A DNA stretch of 64,000 nucleotides from Calliopsis andreniformis (lineage: Eukaryota > Arthropoda > Insecta > Hymenoptera > Andrenidae), in assembly GCF_051401765.1 (NCBI RefSeq), contig NW_027480566.1, positions 124,001 through 188,000 of the forward strand, written 5' to 3'. A model generated the notes under the pieces. The model worked only from the letters and a program-made list of their open reading frames with translations, searched no databases and had not been told where the DNA came from. Each line of letters opens with the position of its first letter. Positions within the stretch are counted from its first letter, which is position 1. The position numbers and the translations under genes are program-made. Of this stretch, positions 1 through 11,346 are shown piece after piece.

Positions 1-3000
1 GAGAACGTAGAATGTCGGAGCGATCGTGTCGCTCCGGAGTTCGAGCGAGAAAATTCTAAGTCCCCGGTCGTGTCGCTCCGGAACCGAATGTCGACGGAAC
101 GAAGGGACAACGGTAGATCCTTATTCCTGGTGCTCGTGGCTCTCTAAAACCATACACTTGTTCTCCTCTGTCTCTTACCTGTGTCGAGATAATCGAGAAT
201 CATGGAGCGTTCGTGTCGCTCCGGAACCGAAAGACGTCGGTTCGAAACGAGAACGTTAGATCCTTATTCCTGATCGTTGAGGCACTCTAAAACTATTAGG
301 CTGTTTTGCTCTCTGATGCCCGTGGACCGAGAGAGCGTAGAATATCGGAGCGATCGTGTCGCTCCGGAGTTCGCGCGAAAAAATTCTAAGTCCCCGTTCG
401 TGTCGCTCCGGAGCCCGAGCGAAAAAATTCTAAGTCCCCGTTCGTGTCGCACCGGAACCGAATGTCGACGGAACGAAGGGACAACGGTAGATCCTTATTC
501 CTGGTGCTCGTGGCTCTCTAAAACCATACACTTGTTGTCCTCTGTCTCTTACCTGTGTCGAGATATTCGAGAATCATGGAGCGTTCGTGTCGCTCCGGAA
601 CCGAAAGTCGTCGGTTCGAAACGAGAACGTTAGATCCTTATTCCTGATCGTTGAGGCACTCTAAAACTATTAGGCTGTTTTGCTCTCTGATGCCCGTGGA
701 CCGAGAGAACGTAGAATATCGGAGCGATCGTGTCGCTCCGGAGTTCGAGCGAAAAAGTTCTAAGTCCCCGTTCGTGTCGCTCCGGAGCCCGAGCGAAAAA
801 ATTGTAAGTCCCCGTTCGTGTCGCTCCGGAACCGAATGTCGACGGAACGAAGGGACAACGGTAGATCCTTATTCCTGGTGCTCGTGGCTCTCTAAAACCA
901 TACACTTGTTGTCCTCTGTCTCTTACCTGTGTCGAGATAATCGAGAATCATGGAGCGTTCCTGTCGCTCCGGAACCGAAAGTCGTCGGTTCGAAACGAGA
1001 ACGTTAGATCCTTATTCCTGATCGTTGAGGCACTCTAAAACTATTAGGCTGTTTTGCTCTCTGATGCCCGTGGACCGAGAGAACGTAGAATGTCGGAGCG
1101 ATCGTGTCGCTCCGGAGTTCGAGCGAGAAAATTCTAAGTCCCCGGTCGTGTCGCTCCGGAACCGAATGTCGACGGAACGAAGGGACAACGGTAGATCCTT
1201 ATTCCTGGTGCTCGTGGCTCTCTAAAACCATACACTTGTTCTCCTCTGTCTCTTACCTGTGTCGAGATAATCGAGAATCATGGAGCGTTCGTGTCGCTGC
1301 GGAACCGAAAGACGTCGGTTCGAAACGAGAACGTTAGATCATTATTCCTGATCGTTGAGGCACTCTAAAACTATTAGGCTGTTTTGCTCTCTGATGCCCG
1401 TGGACCGAGAGAACGTAGAATGTCGGAGCGATCGTGTCGCTCCGGAGTTCGAGCGAGAAAATTCTAAGTCCCCGGTCGTGTCGCTCCGGAACCGAATGTC
1501 GACGGAACGAAGGGACAACGGTAGATCCTTATTCCTGGTGCTCGTGGCTCTCTAAAACCATACACTTGTTCTCCTCTGTCTCTTACCTGTGTCGAGATAA
1601 TCGAGAATCATGGAGCGTTCGTGTCGCTCCGGAACCGAAAGACGTCGGTTCGAAACGAGAACGTTAGATCCTTATTCCTGATCGTTGAGGCACTCTAAAA
1701 CTATTAGGCTGTTTTGCTCTCTGATGCCCGTGGACCGAGAGAGCGTAGAATATCGGAGCGATCGTGTCGCTCCGGAGTTCGCGCGAAAAAATTCTAAGTC
1801 CCCGTTCGTGTCGCTCCGGAGCCCGAGCGAAAAAATTCTAAGTCCCCGTTCGTGTCGCACCGGAACCGAATGTCGACGGAACGAAGGGACAACGGTAGAT
1901 CCTTATTCCTGGTGCTCGTGGCTCTCTAAATCCATACACTTGTTGTCCTCTGTCTCTTACCTGTGTCGAGATAATCGAGAATCATGGAGCGTTCGTGTCG
2001 CTCCGGAACCGAAAGTCGTCGGTTCGAAACGAGAACGTTAGATCCTTATTCCTGATCGTTCAGGCACTCTAAAACTATTAGGCTGTTTTGCTCTCTGATG
2101 CCCGTGGACCGAGAGAACGTAGAATATGGGAGCGATCGTGTCGCTCCGGAGTTCGAGCGAAAAAATCCTAAGTCTCCGTTCGTGTCGCTCCGGAGCCCGA
2201 GCGAAAAAATTCTAAGTCCCCGTTCGTGTCGCTCCGGAACCGAGTGTCGACGGAACGAAGGGACAACGGTAGATCCTTATTCCTGGTGCTCGTGGCTCTC
2301 TAAAACCATACACTTGTTGTCCTCTGTCTCTTACCTGTGTCGAGATAATCGAGAATCATGGAGCGTTCGTGTCGCTCCGGAACCGAAAGTCGTCGGTTCG
2401 AAACGAGAACGTTAGATCCTTATTCCTGATCGTTCAGGCACTCTAAAACTATTAGGCTGTTTTGCTCTCTGATGCCCGTGGACCGAGAGAACGTAGAATA
2501 TCGGAGCGATCGTGTCGCTCCGGAGTTCGAGCGAAAACATTCTAAGTCCCCGTTCGTGTCGCTCCGGAACCGAATGTCGACGGAACGAAGGGACAACGGT
2601 AGATCCTTATTCCTGGTGCTCGTGGCTCTCTAAAACCATACACTTGTTGTCCTCTGTCTCTTACCTGTGTCGAGATAATCGAGAATCATGGAGCGTTCGT
2701 GTCGCTCCGGAACCGAAAGTCGTCGGTTCGAAACGAGAACGTTAGGTCCTTATTCCTGATCGTTGAGGCACTCTAAAACTATTAGGCTGTTTTGTTCTCT
2801 GATGCCCGTGGACCGAGAGAACGTAAAATATCGGAGCGATCGTGTCGGTCCGGAGTTCGAGCGATAAAATTCTAAGTCCCCGTTCGTGTCGCTCCGGAGC
2901 CCGAGCGAAAAAATTCAAAGTCCCCGTTCGTGTCGCTCCGGAACCGCATGTCGACGGAACGAAGGGACAACGGTAGATCCTTATTCCTGGTGCTCGTGGC

Positions 3001-6000
3001 TCTCTAAAACCATACACTTGTTGTCCTATGTCTCTTACCTGTGTCGAGATAATCGAGAATCATGGAGCGTCCCTGTCGCTCCGGAACCGAAAGTCGTCGG
3101 TTCGAAACTAGAACGTTAGGTCCTTATTCCTGATCGTTGAGGCACTCTAAAACTATTAGGCTGTTTTGTTCTCTGATGCCCGTGGACCGAGAGAACGTAA
3201 AATATCGGAGCGATCGTGTCGGTCCGGAGTTCGAGCGATAAAATTCTAAGTCCCCGTTCGTGTCGCTCCGGAGCCCGAGCGAAAACATTCAAAGTCCCCG
3301 TTCGTGTCGCTCCGGAACCGAATGTCGACGGAACGAAGGGACAACGGTAGATCCTTATTCCTGGTGCTCGTGGCTCTCTAAAACCATACACTTGTTGTCC
3401 TATGTCTCTTACCTGTGTCGAGATAATCGAGAATCATGGAGCGTACGTGTCGCTCCGGAACCGAAAGTCGTCGGTTCGAAACGAGAACGTTAGATCCTTA
3501 TTCCTGATCGCTGAGGCACTCTAAAACTATTAGGCTGTTTTGCTCTCTGATGCCCGTGGACCGAGAGAACGTAGAATGTCGGAGCGATCGTGTCGCTCCG
3601 GAGTTCGAGCGAGAAAATTCTAAGTCTCCGGTCGTGTCGCTCCGGAGCCCGAGCGAAAAAATTCTAAGTCCCCGTTCGTGTCGCTCCGGAACCGAATGTC
3701 GACGGAACGAAGGGACAACGGTAGATCCTTATTCCTGGTGCTCGTGGCTCTCAAAAACCATACACTTGTTCTCCTCTGTCTCTTACCTGTGTCGAGATAA
3801 TCGAGAATCATGGAGCGTTCGTGTCGCTCCGGAACCGAAAGTCGTCGGTTCGAAACGAGAACGTTAGATCCTTATTCCTGATCGTTGAGGCACTCTAAAA
3901 CTATTAGGCTGTTTTGCTCTCTGATGCCCGTGGACCGAGAGAACGTAGAATGTCGGAGCGATCGTGTCGCTCCGGAGTTCGAGCGAGAAAATTCTAAGTC
4001 CCCGGTCGTGTCGCTCCGGAACCGAATGTCGACGGAACGAAGGGACAACGGTAGATCCTTATTCCTGGTGCTCGTGGCTCTCTAAAACCATACACTTGTT
4101 CTCCTCTGTCTCTTACCTGTGTCGAGATAATCGAGAATCATGGAGCGTTCGTGTCGCTCCGGAACCGAAAGACGTCGGTTCGAAACGAGAACGTTAGATC
4201 CTTATTCCTGATCGTTGAGGCACTCTAAAACTATTAGGCTGTTTTGCTCTCTGATGCCCGTGGACCGAGAGAGCGTAGAATATCGGAGCGATCGTGTCGC
4301 TCCGGAGTTCGCGCGAAAAAATTCTAAGTCCCCGTTCGTGTCGCTCCGGAGCCCGAGCGAAAAAATTCTAAGTCCCCGTTCGTGTCGCACCGGAACCGAA
4401 TGTCGACGGAACGAAGGGACAACGGTAGATCCTTATTCCTGGTGCTCGTGGCTCTCTAAAACCATACACTTGTTGTCCTCTGTCTCTTACCTGTGTCGAG
4501 ATATTCGAGAATCATGGAGCGTTCGTGTCGCTCCGGAACCGAAAGTCGTCGGTTCGAAACGAGAACGTTAGATCCTTATTCCTGATCGTTGAGGCACTCT
4601 AAAACTATTAGGCTGTTTTGCTCTCTGATGCCCGTGGACCGAGAGAACGTAGAATATCGGAGCGATCGTGTCGCTCCGGAGTTCGAGCGAAAAAGTTCTA
4701 AGTCCCCGTTCGTGTCGCTCCGGAGCCCGAGCGAAAAAATTGTAAGTCCCCGTTCGTGTCGCTCCGGAACCGAATGTCGACGGAACGAAGGGACAACGGT
4801 AGATCCTTATTCCTGGTGCTCGTGGCTCTCTAAAACCATACACTTGTTGTCCTCTGTCTCTTACCTGTGTCGAGATAATCGAGAATCATGGAGCGTTCCT
4901 GTCGCTCCGGAACCGAAAGTCGTCGGTTCGAAACTAGAACGTTAGGTCCTTATTCCTGATCCTTGAGGCACTCTAAAACTATTAGGCTGTTTTGCTCTCT
5001 GATGCCCGTGGACCGAGAGAACGTAGAATGTCGGTGCGATCGTGTCGCTCCGGAGTTCGAGCGAGAAAATTCTAAGTCCCCGGTCGTGTCGCTACGGAGC
5101 CCGAGCGAAAAAATTCTAAGTCCCCGTTCGTGTCGCTCCGGAACCGAATGTCGACGGAACGAAGGGACAACGGTAGATCCTTATTCCTGGTGCTCGTGGC
5201 TCTCTAAAACCATACACTTGTTGTCCTCTGTCTCTTACCTGTGTCGAGATATTCGAGAATCATGGAGCGTTCGTGTCGCTCCGGAACCGAAAGTCGTCGG
5301 TTCGAAACGAGAACGTTAGATCCTTATTCCTGATCGTTGAGGCACTCTAAAACTATTAGGCTGTTTTGCTCTCTGATGCCCGTGGACCGAGAGAACGTAG
5401 AATATCGGAGCGATCGTGTCGCTCCGGAGTTCGAGCGAAAAAGTTCTAAGTCCCCGTTCGTGTCGCTCCGCAGCCCGAGCGAAAAAATTGTAAGTCCCCG
5501 TTCGTGTCGCTCCGGAACCGAATGTCGACGGAACGAAGGGACAACGGTAGATCCTTATTCCTGGTGCTCGTGGCTCTCTAAAACCATACACTTGTTGTCC
5601 TCTGTCTCTTACCTGTGTCGAGATAATCGAGAATTATGGAGCGTTCGTGTCGCTCCGGAACCGAAAGTCGTCGGTTCGAAACGAGAACGTTAGGTCCTTA
5701 TTCCTGATCCTTGAGGCACTCTAAAACTATTAGGCTGTTTTGCTCTCTGATGCCCGTGGACCGAGAGAACGTAGAATGTCGGAGCGATCGTGTCGCTCCG
5801 GAGTTCGAGCGAGAAAATTCTAAGTCCCCGGTCGTGTCGCTACGGAGCCCGAGCGAAAATATTCTAAGTCCCCGTTCGTGTCGCTCCGGAACCGAATGTC
5901 GACGGAACGAAGGGACAACGGTAGATCCTTATTCCTGGTGCTCGTGGCTCTCTAAAACCATACACTTGTTGTCCTCTGTCTCTTACCTGTGTCGAGATAT

Positions 6001-6814
6001 TCGAGAATCATGGAGCGTTCGTGTCGCTCCGGAACCGAAAGTCGTCGGTTCGAAACGAGAACGTTAGATCCTTATTCCTGATCGTTGAGGCACTCTAAAA
6101 CTATTAGGCTGTTTTGCTCTCTGATGCCCGTGGACCGAGAGAACGTAGAATATCGGAGCGATCGTGTCGCTCCGGAGTTCCAGCGAAAAAGTTCTAAGTC
6201 CCCGTTCGTGTCGCTCCGGAGCCCGAGCGAAAAAATTGTAAGTCCCCGTTCGTGTCGCTCCGGAACCGAATGTCGACGGAACGAAGGGACAACGGTAGAT
6301 CCTTATTCCTGGTGCTCGTGGCTCTCTAAAACCATACACTTGTTGTCCTCTGTCTCTTACCTGTGTCGAGATAATCGAGAATCATGGAGCGTTCCTGTCG
6401 CTCCGGAACCGAAAGTCGTTGGATCGAAACTAGAACGTTAGGTCCTTATTCCTGATCCTTGAGGCACTCTAAAACTATTAGGCTGTTTTGCTCTCTGATG
6501 CCCGTGGACCGAGAGAACGTAGAATGTCGGTGCGATCGTGTCGCTCCGGAGTTCGAGCGAGAAAATTCTAAGTCCCCGGTCGTGTCGCTACGGAGCCCGA
6601 GCGAAAAAATTCTAAGTCCCCGTTCGTGTCGCTCCGGAACCGAATGTCGACGGAACGAAGGGACAACGGTAGATCCTTATTCCTGGTGCTCGTGGCTCTC
6701 TAAAACCATACACTTGTTGTCCTCTGTCTCTTACCTGTGTCGAGATAATCGAGAATCATGGAGCGTTCGTGTCGCTCCGGAACCGAAAGACGTCGGTTCG
6801 AAACGAGAACGTTA

Positions 6815-8684
6815 GATCCTTATTCCTGATCGTTGAGGCACTCTAAAACTATTAGGCTGTTTTGCTCTCTGATGCCCGTGGACCGAGAGAGCGTAGAATA
6901 TCGGAGCGATCGTGTCGCTCCGGAGTTCGCGCGAAAAAATTCTAAGTCCCCGTTCGTGTCGCTCCGGAGCCCGAGCGAAAAAATTCTAAGTCCCCGTTCG
7001 TGTCGCACCGGAACCGAATGTCGACGGAACGAAGGGACAACGGTAGATCCTTATTCCTGGTGCTCGTGGCTCTCTAAAACCATACACTTGTTGTACTCTG
7101 TCTCTTACCTGTGTCGAGATATTCGAGAATCATGGAGCGTTCGTGTCGCTCCGGAACCGAAACTCGTCGGTTCGAAACGAGAACGTTAGATCCTTATTCC
7201 TGATCGTTGAGGCACTCTAAAACTATTAGGCTGTTTTGCTCTCTGATGCCCGTGGACCGAGAGAACGTAGAATATCGGAGCGATCGTGTCGCTCCGGAGT
7301 TCGAGTGAAAAAGTTCTAAGTCCCCGTTCGTGTCGCTCCGGAGCCCGAGCGAAAAAATTGTAAGTCCCCGTTCGTGTCGCTCCGGAACCGAATGTCGACG
7401 GAACGAAGGGACAACGGTAGATCCTTATTCCTGGTGCTCGTGGCTCTCTAAAACCATACACTTGTTCTCCTCTGTCTCTTACCTGTGTCGAGATAATCGA
7501 GAATCATGGAGCGTTCGTGTCGCTCCGGAACCGAAAGACGTCGGTTCGAAACGAGAACGTTAGATCCTTATTCCTGATCGTTGAGGCACTCTAAAACTAT
7601 TAGGCTGTTTTGCTCTCTGATGCCCGTGGACCGAGAGAGCGTAGAATATCGGAGCGATCGTGTCGCTCCGGAGTTCGCGCGAAAAAATTCTAAGTCCCCG
7701 TTCGTGTCGCTCCGGAGCCCGAGCGAAAAAATTCTAAGTCCCCGTTCGTGTCGCACCGGAACCGAATGTCGACGGAACGAAGGGACAACGGTAGATCCTT
7801 ATTCCTGGTGCTCGTGGCTCTCTAAAACCATACACTTGTTGTCCTCTGTCTCTTACCTGTGTCGAGATATTCGAGAATCATGGAGCGTTCGTGTCGCTCC
7901 GGAACCGAAAGTCGTCGGTTCGAAACGAGAACGTTAGATCCTTATTCCTGATCGTTGAGGCACTCTAAAACTATTAGGCTGTTTTGCTCTCTGATGCCCG
8001 TGGACCGAGAGAACGTAGAATATCGGAGCGATCGTGTCGCTCCGGAGTTCGAGCGAAAAAGTTCTAAGTCCCCGTTCGTGTCGCTCCGGAGCCCGAGCGA
8101 AAAAATTGTAAGTCCCCGTTCGTGTCGCTCCGGAACCGAATGTCGACGGAACGAAGGGACAACGGTAGATCCTTATTCCTGGTGCTCGTGGCTCTCTAAA
8201 ACCATACACTTGTTGTCCTCTGTCTCTTACCTGTGTCGAGATAATCGAGAATCATGGAGCGTTCCTGTCGCTCCGGAACCGAAAGTCGTCGGTTCGAAAC
8301 TAGAACGTTAGGTCCTTATTCCTGATCCTTGAGGCACTCTAAAACTATTAGGCTGTTTTGCTCTCTGATGCCCGTGGACCGAGAGAACGTAGAATGTCGG
8401 TGCGATCGTGTCGCTCCGGAGTTCGAGCGAGAAAATTCTAAGTCCCCGGTCGTGTCGCTACGGAGCCCGAGCGAAAAAATTCTAAGTCCCCGTTCGTGTC
8501 CCTCCGGAACCGAATGTCGACGGAACGAAGGGACAACGGTAGATCCTTATTCCTGGTGCTCGTGGCTCTCTAAAACCATACACTTGTTGTCCTCTGTCTC
8601 TTACCTGTGTCGAGATAATCGAGAATCATGGAGCGTTCGTGTCGCTCCGGAACCGAAAGACGTCGGTTCGAAACGAGAACGTTA
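6815..8684 (+). repeat. 1,870-bp five-unit HOR, copy 1
   Basis: Five 374-bp units occur in the order alpha-beta-alpha-beta-gamma. Alpha carries GAGAGCG, GTTCGCGCG and GTCGCACCGG. Beta carries GAAAAAGTTC and ATTGTAAG. Gamma carries AATGTCGG, GGTCGTG and GTCGCTACGG. The same five-unit order repeats immediately at 8685. Units 4197-6814 to the left use the same types in a different order (alpha-beta-gamma-beta-gamma-beta-gamma), so the five-mer is a locally amplified arrangement. Confidence 0.88.
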
Positions 8685-10554
8685 GATCCTTATTCCTGAT
8701 CGTTGAGGCACTCTAAAACTATTAGGCTGTTTTGCTCTCTGATGCCCGTGGACCGAGAGAGCGTAGAATATCGGAGCGATCGTGTCGCTCCGGAGTTCGC
8801 GCGAAAAAATTCTAAGTCCCCGTTCGTGTCGCTCCGGAGCCCGAGCGAAAAAATTCTAAGTCCCCGTTCGTGTCGCACCGGAACCGAATGTCGACGGAAC
8901 GAAGGGACAACGGTAGATCCTTATTCCTGGTGCTCGTGGCTCTCTAAAACCATACACTTGTTGTACTCTGTCTCTTACCTGTGTCGAGATATTCGAGAAT
9001 CATGGAGCGTTCGTGTCGCTCCGGAACCGAAAGTCGTCGGTTCGAAACGAGAACGTTAGATCCTTATTCCTGATCGATGAGGCACTCTAAAACTATTAGG
9101 CTGTTTTGCTCTCTGATGCCCGTGGACCGAGAGAACGTAGAATATCGGAGCGATCGTGTCGCTCCGGAGTTCGAGTGAAAAAGTTCTAAGTCCCCGTTCG
9201 TGTCGCTCCGGAGCCCGAGCGAAAAAATTGTAAGTCCCCGTTCGTGTCGCTCCGGAACCGAATGTCGACGGAACGAAGGGACAACGGTAGATCCTTATTC
9301 CTGGTGCTCGTGGCTCTCTAAAACCATACACTTGTTGTCCTCTGTCTCTTACCTGTGTCGAGATAATCGAGAATTATGGAGCGTTCGTGTCGCTCCGGAA
9401 CCGAAAGACGTCGGTTCGAAACGAGAACGTTAGATCCTTATTCCTGATCGTTGAGGCACTCTAAAACTATTAGGCTGTTTTGCTCTCTGATGCCCGTGGA
9501 CCGAGAGAGCGTAGAATATCGGAGCGATCGTGTCGCTCCGGAGTTCGCGCGAAAAAATTCTAAGTCCCCGTTCGTGTCGCTCCGGAGCCCGAGCGAAAAA
9601 ATTCTAAGTCCCCGTTCGTGTCGCACCGGAACCGAATGTCGACGGAACGAAGGGACAACGGTAGATCCTTATTCCTGGTGCTCGTGGCTCTCTAAAACCA
9701 TACACTTGTTGTACTCTGTCTCTTACCTGTGTCGAGATATTCGAGAATCATGGAGCGTTCGTGTCGCTCCGGAACCGAAAGTCGTCGGTTCGAAACGAGA
9801 ACGTTAGATCCTTATTCCTGATCGTTGAGGCACTCTAAAACTATTAGGCTGTTTTGCTCTCTGATGCCCGTGGACCGAGAGAACGTAGAATTTCGGAGCG
9901 ATCGTGTCGCTCCGGAGTTCGAGTGAAAAAGTTCTAAGTCCCCGTTCGTGTCGCTCCGGAGCCCGAGCGAAAAAATTGTAAGTCCCCGTTCGTGTCGCTC
10001 CGGAACCGAATGTCGACGGAACGAAGGGACAACGGTAGATCCTTATTCCTGGTGCTCGTGGCTCTCTAAAACCATACACTTGTTGTCCTCTGTCTCTTAC
10101 CTGTGTCGAGATAATCGAGAATTATGGAGCGTTCGTGTCGCTCCGGAACCGAAAGTCGTCGGTTCGAAACGAGAACGTTAGGTCCTTATTCCTGATCCTT
10201 GAGGCACTCTAAAACTATTAGGCTGTTTTGCTCTCTGATGCCCGTGGACCGAGAGAACGTAGAATGTCGGAGCGATCGTGTCGCTCCGGAGTTCGAGCGA
10301 GAAAATTCTAAGTCCCCGGTCGTGTCGCTACGGAGCCCGAGCGAAAAAATTCTAAGTCCCCGTTCGTGTCGCTCCGGAACCGAATGTCGACGGAACGAAG
10401 GGACAACGGTAGATCCTTATTCCTGGTGCTCGTGGCTCTCTAAAACCATACACTTGTTGTCCTCTGTCTCTTACCTGTGTCGAGATAATCGAGAATCATG
10501 GAGCGTTCGTGTCGCTCCGGAACCGAAAGTCGTCGTTGCGAAACGAGAACGTTA
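8685..10554 (+). repeat. 1,870-bp five-unit HOR, copy 2
   Basis: The unit order matches the copy starting at 6815. Within this copy the pairs at 8685-9432 and 9433-10180 share GTTGTACTCTG, GAGTGAAAAAG and GAATTATGG. The third unit of copy 1 lacks the first of these marks and its fourth unit lacks the other two. The second alpha-beta pair here therefore looks like a fresh 748-bp duplication of the first, or a product of gene conversion. Confidence 0.85.
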
Positions 10555-10972
10555 GATCCTTATTCCTGATCGTTGAGGCACTCTAAAACTATTAGGCTGT
10601 TTTGCTCTCTGATGCCCGTGGACCGAGAGAACGTAGAATATCCGAGCGATCGTGTCGCTCCGGAGTTCGAGCGAAAAAATCCTAAGTCTCCGTTCGTGTC
10701 GCTCCGGAGCCCGAGCGAAAAAATTCTAAGTCCCCGGTCGTGTCGCTCCGGAGCCCGAGCGAAAAAATTCTAAGTCCCCGTTCGTGTCGCTCCGGAACCG
10801 AATGTCGACGGAACGAAGGGACAACGGTAGATCCTTATTCCTGGTGCTCGTGGCTCTCTAAAACCATACACTTGTTGTCCTCTGTCTCTTACCTGTGTCG
10901 AGTTAATCGAGAATCATGGAGCGTTCGTGTCGCTCCGGAACCGAAAGTCGTCGGTTCGAAACGAGAACGTTA
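10555..10972 (+). repeat. 418-bp unit with three 44-mers
   Basis: The 44-mers lie at 10663-10706 (GTTCGAG type), 10707-10750 and 10751-10794 (both GCCCGAG type). The middle one ends in GGTCGTG and the third in GTTCGTG. This is a one-step gain of a 44-mer. The only other such unit in the window is at 20244. Confidence 0.92.
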
Positions 10973-11346
10973 GATCCTTATTCCTGATGGCTGAGGCACT
11001 CTAAAACTATTAGGCTGTTTTGCTCTCTGATACCCGTGGATCGAGAGAACGTAGAATATCCGAGCGATCGTGTCGCTCCGGAGTTCGAGCGAAAAAATCC
11101 TAAGTCTCCGTTCGTGTCGCTCCGGAGCCCGAGCGAAAAAATTCTAAGTCCCCGTTCGTGTCGCTCCGGTACCGAGTGTCGACGGAACGAAGGGACAACG
11201 GTAGATCCTTATTCCTGGTGCTCGTGGCTCTCTAAAACCATACACTTGTTGTCCTCTGTCTCTTACCTGTGTCGAGATAATCGAGAATCATGGAGCGTTC
11301 GTGTCGCTCCGGAACCGAAAGTCGTCGGTTCGAAACGAGAACGTTA

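Larger units (their letters stand above)
1..10972 (+). repeat. Left domain: 374/330-bp units, no fused units
   Basis: Unit starts are 259, 633, 1007, 1337, 1667, 2041, 2415, 2745, 3119, 3493, 3867, then 4197 to 10181 every 374 bp, and 10555 (418 bp). The partial first unit is of the 330 class. No 231 unit occurs here. The domain has its own alleles that are rare or absent to the right: TTGTTCTCCTCTG and GAAAGACGTCGG in half B, GTCGCACCGGAAC and GTTCGCGCG in half A, GATATTCGAG in half B. The 330-374 pair at 3867-4570 is also present at 1337-2040 (offset 2,530) and at the window start (offset 3,938). The similarity at offset 3,938 continues to about base 980. Confidence 0.9.
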
